Made by a program: the position numbers and the translations under genes. The notes under the pieces are model-generated. The model was not told the origin of the DNA and made no database searches. It was given only the letters and a program-made list of their open reading frames with translations. DNA of 64,000 bases from Bolinopsis microptera (taxonomy: Eukaryota > Ctenophora > Tentaculata > Lobata > Bolinopsidae), in the NCBI RefSeq assembly GCF_026151205.1, contig NC_087072.1, positions 11,012,169-11,076,168 on the forward strand, given 5' to 3'. Below, one piece after another: positions 33,722 through 47,500 of the stretch; position 1 is the stretch's first letter; every line of letters begins with the position of its first letter.

Positions 33722-35840
33722 GAACTAACTTAGGTTGAGATACGATATTTTCCACGAATGCAAATATCCCAAACTAGAAGCAGAATATAATCCAAACTTT
33801 AAGTTGAAAGTTCCAAGAAAAGTATGTGGTCTTGTGGTGCCAGTGGCGGTTTATTACAATAATCTGTCCATAAAGAGGTTGAACAAATTATGGTAATTAA
33901 TAATTATAACCAGGTTTAGTCGGGAAGTTGTATGTGATAATTTGAACAAAAGGCTTATTTTTACTGGCAGAGGATTCTTGAAACATATAAGTGATACGAA
34001 AGTTTAATATAGCAGGAGATTTTAAAAAGTGAGTTAATCACCTTCAGCTTATTTGTAATCTGAACGTATTAAAAGCAAACGAATACGAGAAAGAATCAAT
34101 TATTGTCTCAAACACATGTTCTTTTAGTTTCTTATATACAGGGTGAACTAACTTAGATTGAGATACGGTATTTTCCACAAATACAAATATCCCAGACTAG
34201 AAGCAGAATATAATTCAAACTTTAAGTTGAAAGTTCCAAGAAAAGTATGTGAAGAATAATATTAAATATTTTTCAGCGCTAAATAACACAAAAGAAACTT
34301 CTATAATATATATTTATATATTGAATGAAAGACTAAAGATTCCAACTCTATTTTATATTTCCCTCGTTTAGATATATTTAGATATTGCACAAACAGGTTT
34401 TAAGATGCACTTTGGGCCGGACAATCGAAGAACCGATGAAAAAGTTTAATTTTAGTAGATTTTCCCCCACTCTCTTCGTGCAGATGAATGACCTGCAATT
34501 CGGTGTCCTTGTTTTTCGCCTGCTACGCCCGTTTTCCCTTCTTATTAATACTAGACATGTTAAAAATGTGTCTAGCTGACTCTTCAAGATGTGCAGGCAA
34601 CATGACGATGAGTAGAGACTATTGTTAGTAAAGCACACTGTGAATCTCACGGCTGGTAAATAGAAATTATTGACCTAGGACTGACCGACTGCTTATATTG
34701 TATCGTATAGAATGGGCTTTTTATGAATTTGTTACTCCTTTACTCAACTGTCTCGGTAAATTAAATAGACAACTTGTAAAAAGAATAGCTATAAGCCGGC
34801 TAATAGCCAGTTGGCATTGTACCTATTTGTATATTGTAACAAGAATTGCCGATATATCATCACAGACTTCAAAGTAGACGAATATAAGTTAAATTATGCA
34901 GTAGACAATGAAAAAACAAAAACCTTTAACACGTATTTTGTTAAGCTCCAACTAATTAAGACGGCCACGAGGTAAATTAAACAAAAGTTTAATTCGCTTC
35001 AGCATGAATGGTGTTGTAATTGTACCAGGAGTGATTACTAACATTTCCATTATTGAGTTACAATTATCAGATAATTTGTTTTGTGGATTTAAGTGCGAGG
35101 GTCTTGCGGTGCCAGTGGCGGTTTATTACAATAATCTGTCCATAAAGAGGTTGAACAAATTATGGTAATTAATAATTATAACCAGGTTTAGTCGGGAAGT
35201 TGTATGTGATAATTTGAACAAAAGGCGTATTTTTACTGGAGGGTTCTTAAAACATATAAGTGATACGAAAGTTTAATATAGCAGGAGATTTTTAAAAGTT
35301 AATCACCTTCAGCTTATTTGTAATCTGATCGTATTAAAAGCAAACGAATTTGAGAAAGAATCAATTATTGTCTCAAACACATGTTCTTTTAGTTTCTTAT
35401 ATACAGGGTGATCAAAAATCCGGCCACCATTTACTTTTTGAATATGATTTGACAAAGAGTTAAATCATGCACTAAACAGTGAAATAAATAACCATAAGCT
35501 ATCAATAAACAAGGAGTTAGGGCAACTTGCTAATATTCTGACCGACAGTCCATGCACTATTGACGCACCATCTACACAAATCATATGACTGGTTGACGCA
35601 TGGTTGACGCACGGGTGGTGCACAATGGTTGCACGACGTACCGTTGACGAACGATCACTTGAATCATGCTTGTACAACTTGGGGTGCCAGAAGTGGTTCA
35701 TTACAATAGAAAGTCTAAGAGACAGGCTAAATTATGGTTATTGTAACCGATGAAGTGACGAAGTTGTATGAGAAAATGACAATAAGTCTTGCAATCGATT
35801 ACTCACTCAAACACATGTTCTGTGAGTTTATTAGTTAACA
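33722..35840. repeat. A-B-A'-B'-B'' interspersed duplications
   Basis: Segment A (~105 bp, 33726-33830; key block aactttaagttgaaagttcc) recurs at 34147-34253. Segment B (~315 bp, 33829-34143; key block gccagtggcggtttattaca) recurs at 35099-35408. A third, eroded B copy lies at about 35685-35840. B ends ttatatacagggtga. The A-B-A' order suggests one element with direct terminal segments, such as a solo or nested non-autonomous element. I found no coding region and no clear TSD. Confidence 0.65.
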
Positions 35841-38187
35841 TAATATTAGCTCTACTCTAACAGAAGGTGATGCAATCCGTTTTGAAATTGTCGGTTCCAA
35901 TTACCTCTTACTTCTCTTATGATTTGCTTTTGATTTTCTCATTAGTTTCCGTTTAAAACCTAACTTATTCATACATTTTAGCCACTGTTTGTTATTTATT
36001 AGTTAAACTATAACAATTCAATTAGAAGAATAGAGTGGAACTGTATAGAATTATTTCTACTTCCAATCCCATTATTGATAACATTTTGCTGCTTTTGCTT
36101 TTTTTCTTTCGTTTCCTATTCCAATATTCCCTCCAATACAAAAATAACTACTCGACATGTTCTGCAGAATTGAACTGATGTGTCGGAAAGGTTTTTTATA
36201 TCCTTTCGGGAGTTTCGTTTGAGCTACCGAAGAGTTAGCGAACAGCGTCATACTCATATATATATATAAAATGTTAACAATTTTACATTTATCTGAGATT
36301 AATACTTCACCAGGATATCACTGCTTCTACTATTTCAATTAAGTGTGTTATATGACCAGAGCTATAAAATATCAAATTCACAAATTGAAAATTAGCCTCT
36401 TTACCCTTCCACAGAAATGAATAACGTGTTTTACAAACTCATTTAAAGATTGGCTTCCTTGTCCGTGTTTTTCTTCAGATTTCAGAATATCCATCAATTT
36501 AGCAACAGCATTGCAAACCTAGGGTTTCACTCGATGTTTGCTTCCGGTTTTTATGTTTTTAGAAGAATATCCTGCTTCTATTTCAGTATTTCATGAAATT
36601 TTCTTTAATCAACAATACTCAGTAACCATGATAATAGAACAAAGAGTTTTTGTTCCTTGATCCTCGTTTTACCGTTTTAAAAAGGTTTCTAAATTAATCC
36701 GAGAAGATGCTTACCGTTTATTATAGGGTTAGCAATTTGAAGTTACGGCAATATCTCGATATTTATTAGGCATAGAAACTCAAACTGGAAGTCTCTAGAA
36801 AGTGGAAGTCTCAAATTAATCTTCGTCATTGATTATTGGAAACCCATCACCCATTTAACAATCGACTGTAACAAATAAATAACAAAATCTTCAAAGACAT
36901 GATGTAATTTATTTGCGATGCTTCATATTTAATACGGGACATGGCTATGCTAGATCTTTATTGAACCGTTTATCGAAATATCTTGTTATAATAGTCTGTG
37001 ATTTAAATTCTCTTTGTCAAACCCAGGCTCCGGTCCTTGAATTGGGAACATGATTAATTTAAATTAGACATGTCACATCTAAATGAGCTTTCCGAGAATT
37101 CAATAACTTGTTCGTTACTGTGACATTGTGACGCTATGTCTAACTCCAATGTAAGTGCACGTATATAAGCTGACAATTGACGCGGATGGCAAAACAGTTG
37201 ACGTGGTTCCGACTCGACAAGTTTCAAATTTGGGGTTCTTATTAAATTATTAGTTCAAGACTATCTTACAGCTCCTATCTTTAAACTACTTCTCCTCCAG
37301 AATTAAAACTACCAAGTCGAAACTTTTTAGCGATTTGCCACTTTTTTACATACTCAACATGCTAGTAAATCCAACATTAAAGTTGAAGGATTACCCAAAA
37401 ATAATACCCAAAATAGCATATTACATTACATCACCTTCCATTTTAAGCTCAAGACCCAAGAGACTTGGCTAATTTTAGGAAAGAAGGTTCTGAGAAAACA
37501 AACCCCGCTAAATTTGGTGCTAATAATTAATTATTGATTACAGCACAATTTTTATCGATATCATTATGTCATGGAGCAGTGTCAAGAAGGTTCGGTCCTG
37601 CCTTCTAACGGTAAAATATTCTTGGCGGGTAAATATTTTTTAGCGGTTAAATTCTTTTCTGAGTGGAAATTTGTCTTCAGATGTCAATAACGTATAAAAA
37701 AAGCCAATTTATTGACTATACAGCAGTTTTTGTTGTTCATATCAATACTTCAATTTGGGCAAGAACTAAGGCCTATTTTTTCTTGACAAATAACTTGTCT
37801 TCTTTCAGCCAATAGGGAGGCTGCATTTCACATTCGTGGGCGAGCATAATCCTAAATCTCTCGCCATATAAAAAACCAGCCATGAGCATTTTCAAGAGAT
37901 ATTTATACTGTTAATGCGACGTATGGTGCAACATAATAACATGTTACAATGTTACATTATATAAACATGTCTGGTTTATAAACTACTAGTAGTTCCTCAA
38001 CATATAGCATTGTCAACTATCTTCTTTGATCTCTGTCGAACTTCGCCTTGCATTGATTTGCATTTAAACTCAAAACTTAAGTTCTTTGATCTCAGCAGAA
38101 TAGCTGACAGGCTCATTATTATGAAGACACAACTTTAAAGGTCCTATTCTCACAAATACTTGCCCAATTGTCGTATCTTCAACTGCT
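35841..38187. other. AT-rich intergenic, nothing recognised
   Basis: No exon, TIR pair or tandem repeat that I could support. The ORFs here are short and AT-driven. Confidence 0.4.
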
Positions 38188-38219
38188 GTGACGACAGCAG
38201 CTTCTACTGCTGTCGTCAC
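38188..38219. other. Perfect 13-bp inverted repeat, 6-nt loop
   Basis: GTGACGACAGCAG (38188-38200), loop cttcta, then CTGCTGTCGTCAC (38207-38219). The arms are fully complementary. They carry TGACG and CGTCA, the CREB/ATF half-site in both orientations. The arm is too short for a microRNA precursor. A cruciform, a binding site or an element remnant are possible. Confidence 0.85.
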
Positions 38220-38624
38220 GAGAGAGACAGCCATGTCTTTATAAGTTTATAACTTGACGGTTTGCAATTGGTTTGCTATTTCTTGGTTATCAGACCGTTA
38301 TTGGCAATCTATCCGACAAGTCGCCTCACATTGGTCTACTTATGATCGGAGTGATGTGGAAATTTTAGTATCGATGTGGTTTGATGCAAATCCTTAAAAA
38401 TTTACGATTCTGAAGTAAATTTTTTGGGGAGGATGGGGAGATTTATAATTTAAATCACTACAGAATATTATTTAAACAAAAATTTTACTGAAAATCTGCA
38501 TCAACAAAGTTTCCTCGGTTAATAAAAACTACAAACTAATGTTCATCACGACTTTTAATTCGCTAGTAATAAGTTTTCCTTTGATTTTCATTCCTAAGCC
38601 TGATTTGTACATGGCATTGTGGCC

Positions 38625-39045
38625 CGTCTCCAACATTTTTTCAACATTTTTTCAACATTTGTTCAACATTTGTTCAACCCCCAGTGCAGGCAGAGTGATC
38701 CGCACAATTCATTACCAAGAACCTCTTCTTAAATAACTCCCTGTATTGGGCTTAAACATGGTGACGGGTTAATTTCATTTCGAAATATCAACAATATATG
38801 TACCTACTGGGTATTTCTGAAATTTATCTGAAGAGAGCTGTTGCCTTTTTTAATTCATTGAACTAATATGCTTTTGCTGTATGTTCAATCCACCACTGCA
38901 TGCGTCATTATGGAGAGCTGAGAGTTTCAGCTACTATCCAGTACAATTCTTTGATATCCAGTACAATTCTTTAATATCCAGTACAATTCTTTGATACCAA
39001 CCAAAACCTTTAGATGCCGAGCATAACCCTAACCCTTTAAACCCT
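38625..39045. repeat. Two short tandem repeats and a CCCTAA patch
   Basis: About 38628-38680 is four copies of a ttcaacatttttt-like 13-mer. About 38937-39000 is three copies of a 21-bp unit (atccagtacaattctttgat). Telomere-like aaccctaaccct follows near 39024. All non-coding. Confidence 0.75.
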
Positions 39046-40258
39046 TTGTATTGGTATAATATTTAAATAGTAAAACAGCTGATTTGCAGAACTTATAGAA
39101 TTATGAAGCTGTTACTTTTTGTGTCCCGTTTGGAACTTCCTTTTTTAATTTCCGTTTATTCTCAAACACAACCTATAAACTCTAACCAAAGTAAAGGAAA
39201 CATTCCTCTTCCTCATTAATGACATTTGCGTCAGTTCATGGCGTAAAGTTTAACTTGCTAGAATAATTTTGTGACATTTTGTGTCATGCCGATCTGTCGA
39301 AATAATTCAAAATCAGAAGCCCGGCTTTACCAGAAAACCTGCAACTTATGCCCCCATATAGTCAAACCTTTGGGTCGTCGGGGAAACCATAGAAGTGAAT
39401 ATTAACAATTTGTATAGTAACAGGGTTTAGTCACCAATTGTTCCGTCACGACCATCATGTCCATACAATGGGCCGGTGCAGATTCCATTTCCATATCTAG
39501 TAGCGGAGCTTTTTTTTATGCACGTGAGATATTCAAGATATGTGAAATATGAGAAAACATAAAAATAATTGGATATAAGTAGTGACAATTACTTAATATG
39601 TCAGTATTGTACCCTTATAGAAACATATCCTGACCGTTTGAAGCCTACAGCGGGAAATTCCCTGTTCATTTTTAACAGGAACATTGTTTCCTGAAAACTC
39701 TAAATCTGGAGCGGTGGGAAGGAAACAGGGGGTCTTCTGTTGCAGGTAACTTTGTAAACGTGGCCAAGTCCCGTACAGGGCAGGTGGCTAAGTTTGTGTC
39801 AAATCAATAAAATACATGCTCTCCCCAGGTGCAGCTGTTGAAAGAAAACATTCGATTTTAAGACTTTATCTTGTTAGTTGTTATGGGTTTTAAAAAGTTG
39901 TTTTTTGAGGAAACTCTCGGGTACCAAAATTACCTGCCGCCTACAAGGCAGTAAAGTCAAGTCTCAACAAAACCTCCTAATTGGTGTGGTCAATTGTTTA
40001 CAGATCGAATTAACATGACCGAATTTGTGAGTTATCTCTCCTTCAGCACCTCTCTCATGTTCACAACATCATCCCACATTTCAAACAATTCATTAATGGC
40101 TTAATAGAGCAGATAATCTAATTCTCATCCAGCTGCACTTCTTCTCATCCAGCTGTTTTATCTCCGGTATGGCTAATGCACTGAGTAGGAGGTGCCTTTT
40201 TCCTGCTAGATGTCAGACCTGATATTTCCTACTGAAGTAATGAATAGACAATGATCAG

Positions 40259-40362
40259 GTTCCGGAATGTCCTGGAGCCCGGAAATAACTGGTTCAGTTC
40301 ATGTTCCTCTTCCACCACGTACGAGGAGAAACTTATATGTTTCTTCAACGGTCGGGTTAAAG
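40259..40362 (+). CDS. Possible single internal exon
   Basis: Between AG at 40257-40258 and a donor G|GTAGGT (exon end 40362) one frame reads 34 codons including EPGNNWFSSCSSSTTYEEK and LICFFNGRVK. The composition is protein-like, with Cys and Trp and no stop. No partner exon was found, so this may be chance or part of an unresolved plus-strand gene. Confidence 0.22.
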
Positions 40363-40635
40363 GTAGGTTGATAAGCTGGTTGGAAGAATAATACCATATT
40401 TGGTAAATCAGGCCATTCTCTTCTCTCTCTCTCTCTTTAATACATGACGGTTTACGTTTTAAGAAGTTTTTAAAGCAGGAGGAAGAATCGACAACTTGTA
40501 TTCATCAAATATGGTATAGTCCTATTATCCCTTGACCGACCTTTCAATTGACCGAGGAAGACACATGTACGTAATCCTTGTCACCAGATTAAAGCGTTTT
40601 AAAAGTTCTTTTGACATGTTTGACATGTTATAACC

Positions 40636-40910
40636 AGTGATCGGAATTGATTTTGATGGTAAATCCCGGCAAAATTGTAAAATTAAAAAACCTGAATTTA
40701 AATTAGAATTTGGCAATTCTTAAAGATTTGTTTTTAAAATATTATTTAAGCTGGAAAATATTTAAATTTTTCTAAAAATCTAGAATTCTCAGGGTTCTTT
40801 GCTTCAGATCGAAAATGATTTCGATGCTAAGTCCTGGAAAAATTGTTAAATTAAAAAACCTGAATTTAAATTAGAATTTGGCAATTCTTAAAGATTAGTT
40901 TAAATAATTG
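40636..40910. repeat. Tandem duplication, ~175-bp offset
   Basis: About 90 bp (key block attaaaaaacctgaatttaa, then attagaatttggcaattctt) occurs at about 40636-40725 and 40810-40900 with few differences. AT-rich and non-coding. Confidence 0.75.
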
Positions 40911-41041
40911 AAATATTACTTTTTCTAAATAATTTTTCTAAATAATCTAGAACAATTTTGAAGATAAATCATGTCTGAAATCGTAGTCTAAAATAATAGT
41001 CTGAAATGATAGTCTGGTATTCCACTAAATAATGTTGTCAG

Positions 41042-41200
41042 GCCTTATGATGAACCTGGATCGTCTCATGTTCCTATGTCTTCTACTTCAAGCTGTTATA
41101 AGCCAAACGCCCATCAATTGTCGCACCGGTCAATCTCGAGCAAAACTTAAATTTTGGGCTAATCCTGCCGGTCCCGGTCGATATTGTATCTATACGATAA
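41042..41200 (+). CDS. Candidate first coding exon of a secreted protein
   Basis: A good acceptor (tgttgtcag, AG at 41040-41041) precedes ATGATG at 41047. The reading MMNLDRLMFLCLLLQAVISQ is a textbook signal peptide: short basic start, Leu-rich core and a small residue before the likely cleavage. A mature start follows with TPINCRTGQSRAKLKFW and PGPGRYC-type residues. A GTGTAA donor at 41201 would end the exon in phase 1 after 51 codons. The acceptor upstream of the ATG implies a non-coding first exon. No downstream exon was identified before the GPCR gene on the same strand, so family and extent are unknown. Confidence 0.42.
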
Positions 41201-41220
41201 GTGTAATACACGCTGTGTGA

Positions 41221-44200
41221 CAGTGTTGGTTTTAACTGATCGGGGCCTAATTTAGACCTCCAAAAACGTAATTTCTAATTTGCAAGTTTGTACTCCGGAA
41301 AGAATCCCTTCTAAAACTCGGCACACCTTACCACTTTCCTTCGTCTTGACAGGGGATCTGGGCAGAAATAACAATAACATTGATGATTTGACCATATGTT
41401 TTATTCTTGGGGAAGTTTAGACTTGGGCGTTGTTTTTACTATTCCCTTTTTTAGAAATTGTATTTAATAACAATGATATAACCCTTCACGGTTTATACTG
41501 TAGTACTCTCAGACTGTAGAACTTTCCAGATCTACCTAAAGTTCAGACTCTAGAGCTATGCGCCGTGATTTGAACCTGTCCGCCAAAGTTCAGAGTTTGC
41601 AAAAACCTGTCAAAGTTTTCTGTTGTAAACTTTAAACTTCATCTAATTGTCAATTGGAGGGCTATTTTTACCGTACTTTATTTTTAGCTACATGGTTTAC
41701 CATAGCAATGTTAAAATATTAGCTCTATTAATTTTAATGTCAGGTTAAAGTCGACTTGACGGGGCTTTGTAGTTTAATGATTTATTTTAGAAATGACATT
41801 TGTCCGAGTAATATAAGAATAAATGTAGAAACCGTCCTTTATTTCAAAGACAGGACAGGATAAGGTAGCTATAAGAATCCACTAGAATACGACGTAGTCG
41901 TAAAGGAGAAGGATTAAATCATGATCGCCTGCCATCCTATAACCGATTGATGATTTTATTTTTCTTGCATCACATCCAATCGGTTCAGTAATCGTACCAT
42001 TACTTTAGAGTGATAATCAGTGAACATATCATAGTGTAATGGCCCTTTCACAACTTAGGTCATAATTTGATTAAATTTCTTGGCTCAGATCACTATTATA
42101 GACGATACAAACCAATCATCTCAGTCAATTTTTAAACACTGCATAATGCACCAAATATCTTGGAACGATTACCCCTATGCTGAGTACATACTCTCCGCGG
42201 GCCACAACAAACTAAATTCCAGCCATAACTCTACCTGAAAAATTAGGTTGTGGTATTTGTGTGTCGACGGTAATGCTCTTCTTTGAGTGCCGCACTGCCG
42301 CAGTCCCACGGCCCCTGTAATTGTACTCGTATAAAGTTTTTAATCCATGTATGTATTGCTTTCAGAGACTAATGTGTTGGTGAGGAGTTATGTAACGTCT
42401 GAGATTGTTGGCTTTAATTTCCAGGAAGTTATTGGTTCTCAAGGTGGGCCCGAAGCCAATTACCAACCCCCTAATCTGACCCTATTTTTATAACATCCTA
42501 ATTGGCGCGTGCCACTTCATGGAGCGGTCGTAACTTGCGGAAATTTACTTTTGTTAGCCAGATCAGGCACCATTACTCATACCCCTTATCTCTAGATACA
42601 GATTTTCTTTTCGGGAGACGTGAAGTCTAAAATGAAAGCTAAATTCATTTTCTTTTAAAAACCAGCGACCCATGATTTTTAAAAAGTCTGAAAACTGGCC
42701 AAATAAGTATAATTCCGACCGACTATTAGCCGACTATAACTGTACCTCGAGAAAGTAGCATCAGTTACTCACATCGAGCAGGATTTGGAAAACTTTAGTT
42801 TTGTTAGAGAGTGTGGCTACAATATAGCCATGATATAGCTGCAGTACACGGTATGCCTCCTCCCGTAGTAGGTACACGGTGTGTTATCGGTTGATCTATT
42901 GATTGGGTTGGGCTAGGATCTCTATTGTATACACTCTATTGTACAAGCGAATAATCGAATGGACAGGATTTGGCAAAATCACACCTCATATAGCCCAGGT
43001 CCTGCACTCATAGCTGTTCATTCTGCTAGAACTAGCCTAATAGTATACCCGATACCTGATTTTATGGCCTATTCTGTTCTGGCCTAGTAAATGTGATTAA
43101 CAGTACACTGTAACTGCTACCCAGGATCACGTTGAAAGTAGAGGATCAGGGCCCATGTACCTCAATTAACCAGGCCCCCTATTACCCTCTATTAGCTTTC
43201 TTGAGAGACTCAAGGAGAGCGCCGTCCGTGACGCTCTGTCTAGACGCAGCAACTTGTCCGCCTTTTCCAGCTGTCGGCTTTATGTTAACTTATAGCTCTT
43301 ACTATCTCCCGTTATTGGATTATTTGTATTTTAATGTTATTCAATTTTCCGAGAGAAAGAGAGATTAGATTTGTGTTCAGGGCTTCTTTTAATCGCAAAA
43401 TCCAGAATGATTTTCGTTTTACGTAGTAGTGACGGTAAAAACGATTAAGTTATCAGTGCACAGTGATAATCACATACACATATACGCTCATACTAAGGAA
43501 CAGTAACCAGATGCTGTGTCATGTATTACCAAATTAAGTGCCAGCCTCTCACTAAAATGACCAAATCTTATCTGATGTTATCTAATGTATCAAGTGAACT
43601 TTCCACGATAACATTTTATCAATGAGCACTCGAATAGGCGACAATGAGTCGTGACCTCTCAAGTATATATATAGCCTATAGGCGACATTTCGACATGAAA
43701 GCATTAAGGTTAACTCTGGGTAATCTAACTGAACCTCCTCTAGTTCTGATACGAGCTACATCATCTTTAGTGGGATGCTTTCAAATAGCATGTGCCGATA
43801 TTCATGACAATATACGATATTGCATGCTGAGTGGTTCGTAAACCTGACAGCTAATACTACTGACAAGTGGTCAGCCTGTAGTAAGCAAACTCACCGTCAT
43901 GTATACCATTTAGGCTATTTAAGTGAAGGCTTTGTTCTGGATATCATTAAAACCGTCGCATTGCTAGGGGAGGCTATCAGCGCCGCCATTAGAATCTCTT
44001 TACCCCACATTATGATATATCCAATACTAGCCCTATATTCAGCAGCTCCCCACTATTGTGACGCACAACTGGGGATCTCCCTGGTTACCAGTACGTGTTC
44101 GTTCTGCAGATCTTATCCCGGTCTCACAACAGAAGTGATTCCTTATGTTATTATAACAATTGTAGGGTAGGAGCTGAGGAGCTCTCAGTTCTCCTTTCTA

Positions 44201-44598
44201 ACCCTAGCCATACAAGTGGATCTGGTACTGTTCCCGCCACCTGTTTATTGGATTTTGGGTGCATTTTACGCTAGGTTGGCGCAGAGATGAGATTATCAGG
44301 ACACTTGTATTGACACGTGAGCTACGTTAATCAAATTCATGGTACTTTCGTCATTTTATGGTTAAACACTGAGTCCAGCCAACTTAAAATAGACTTTAAA
44401 AACAGTGTCAGGACCGGGTTTGCTCAGCAAATTAGGAATTAACTATGACTTTAAACTAATCGCCCCATTTCCAACAGATGCTAATAAATCAAAAATTTGG
44501 GCACATTGCAATCTTCTTACAATCGCCAAATAATTGTTGTTACTGTAAATTTATTTTTACCCCACCGAACAAATCTCTAACCCTAAAACTGCACAGAT
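41221..44598. other. Intergenic upstream of the GPCR gene
   Basis: Should hold later exons of the 41042 candidate if that gene is real, but none could be joined. Two plus-strand ORFs (43644-43841 and 43820-44170, 116 codons) lack recognisable motifs, membrane-protein pattern or splice context, so I leave them uncalled. No repeats stand out. Confidence 0.4.
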
Positions 44599-47500
44599 AT
44601 GTTGGTAGACGTTAATGTTGGACTGACTGGAGTTCTCCTAGCCTTTCTCTCCCTCTCTCTCATCTTGGGTATCCTTGGAAACGGATTTGTCTTCATCTCA
44701 TCTATGCAGTACAATTCAATCAGGATGGACGCTTCGTCTGGTAAGGAATAAGAGAAAAAATCGTTAAATTTCTAGCCCGATAATAAATATCGTTGAATTT
44801 CAATCATACTGCTGTTCATGTAAATCATTTCCCCTGGCGGGGTTTTCTCTTTGAGGTCATCAACTATACTGATTAATGTATTTAGTCGATTTAAAGTCAC
44901 TTTATAATTTGAAAAAATTATAAAATCACATTACAGCAGGGAAAATAAACTTTTTTGGGTTGTGGGGTACATTATTTATATTATTAGGTCGTATTGCAGC
45001 AGGAAAATTAGTTTCAAGCTTTTAGAGTTCAGTAAAGTTCATTATTTCAACAAAGACAGCGTGGCAATTTGGGAAACTGTCACCAATTATCCAAATTTAT
45101 TTAAATTTGCCTCAGCGCTGCGATTACCATCAGTCCACAATGCTAGTGCTACCTTCCTTGGTCCCTACTATTGATAAAATATAGAGCCGTAGAATTTAAA
45201 ATGTTTTGTTGCAAACATTAAACATATAAAGCAAGGTCCAGCTTTAGTTATAACTTTACCTTACAGTAACTGAGTACGTGATAATACCCGTGAGCTCGGT
45301 AGCACCCTTCAACCCCCGACCTCGTCAGTAAACCTTTATACCACGTCAAGACTTATTACAATTATGTAAATTTGACAGGCCGACACAGGCATGCTGCTAA
45401 TCACATTTAGCATATGGCCGGTAAAATGCAAATCTCGTTTGTACTTGACACGATGCTCGCCAAATTTAGTAGAGAATCAAGTTTATCTTTAAAACGGTAT
45501 ATTATCCGAGTCTAGTCTTGAGATACTGTCACGGGGCTTCTTTCTCTGAATCTCTGTCGGACCTTTATTACTTTGACTGGGAGGTTAGTGGCTAGTGAGC
45601 TGAAGATTCTGGAAACCCCTAACGGCTCACGGCACCCTTGACGGCACCCCACGGCACCCTTGACCTTGCTCACTCACGTGCACTTGAGCTGCTCTTCATA
45701 ACGGGGACTGAGTTAACATCACAGAGCTGGTTTGACTCGTTATAGGGCAGGAAAATAGAACGGGAGGGTCTATAGAGTGGGAAGAGTTTGGCTTTGTTTC
45801 TACTTTAGTGGTCACTGCTACCATTCCATTAGCTCATTAGTCATTAGTAAGAAAGGGTTTGCTAAGTATACGGCGAGATTTGTGACAGCTTTGTATCTAA
45901 TTGAGAACCCTGGATGTTAAATAACTACTGGGTTTAGTGCGGTTTAACAAATACTGGTTTAAACTTTAAGAAGGGAAACTGTTTAGCTTTTGGGTTCAAC
46001 TGGTCGAAGATCTGAGAGGGGGAGGGAGAGAGGAATTTGTATCCAGTAGAAGAAGTGATTATCATATAAAATTGCAATCAAGCTATAATTTGTAACCGTT
46101 TCAGTGATGTCATTAAATGTACATGTTATGATTTAATAAACTTTAATAAAATTCAATAAATTCTGGCGGGTTGTCCAAAAATACTAATGCAAAATTCCTC
46201 AAAAATAAATGCTGCAACCCAATCTTGTAGTACCAATTCAACTCTAACAATGATTATTACATATTTATCAGTGTTTTCTTACTTAATTCAATAATGTCAG
46301 GAGCTGTCCGCAACATCATAGCGGATGTTCAATGATAATGACATATTCTTATTCTTCAATACATTTTCGAAACAAACAATCCATGACACGCATACTTATA
46401 TCACTATCAGTTATCACCCCCTATTTCTAACTCACAAAAAGTTCAAACTATTGAAAATACCTCTTCTTCAGTATTCCTGATTCAGCACCTAGCAGTAGCG
46501 GACGCTCTCTGCTGCATTATCCTGATTGTGCCCAACTTTATCAACCTTCTTCTCGGCAAGCTGATACTCCCCCGCATGCTCTGCAAGTTTACCGGTCAGC
46601 TTACCTAACTTACTTACTACTTATCTTACTCTTAGCGTGCGTGATGCACCTGCTTTTCCCATTCTTCAGAGGCAAATTGTCTAAATCTGTTCATTTCTGT
46701 TTATTCCAGACCTAAGTTTATTCGTAATGGTTCATGACAAACTGGTTCTAGAATTCTGGAATGAAATTATCTAATTTGTTCATTTTTGCTGACTTGTTAA
46801 TTCCTCCTGGAGTTCTGACATTCAGCACCTGACACACCCTATAATTATCAGTTATCGCACCCTCTTAAATTTCGTTCACACTTCGGTCTTCGACTCGCCT
46901 TCATTTCATAATTGTCTGTTACTTATCTCGATTCAAATTTTAAAAACGTAACGCTATTTTCAAATTGTCAGGTCAAGTTTGAAAAAAATAAAGGACTGGA
47001 ATATAACCATCATTAATTTGATCTATTAGTGTTTGTATTTATGCGGGGGATGTCTTGACAAAACAGTTAAAACGTAATTCAGTTTTACTTTTATCAGGAC
47101 AACTTAATTTTTCAAAATCACGAACTGCTTAATTTGTCTGGCTAACATGATTTACAGTCAAATTTTAGATTATCGCGTGGCCATGCTCCAGTAATCTCAA
47201 CACCCGAAATTTAGAATAATTACCCCACTAACATCATAATATGTTACTGCCAGTCATACCAGGAAATCATCATTTGAATCGAGATATTGCACGTGAAACA
47301 TAACAATGGTTGGCTGAAAATTGGCACTAGAATCATGGATCCCCACAATCAATGGTTTTATCAACTGACTGGAGGTTAACAGCCAGAATGAGTGCTAAGT
47401 ATATAGGGCTAGACTTGAGTCAAGAGGACGCGTTTTATCTACTGACTCGTCTGATAAGGCTTGATAAATCAGTCTAGATTGGGGTAGATAGGGCTAGATA

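Noticed and set aside
43820-44170. 116-codon plus-strand ORF just upstream of the GPCR gene
   Set aside because: The sequence has no recognisable domain, hydrophobic segments do not form a receptor pattern, and no splice signals tie it to the GPCR exons.
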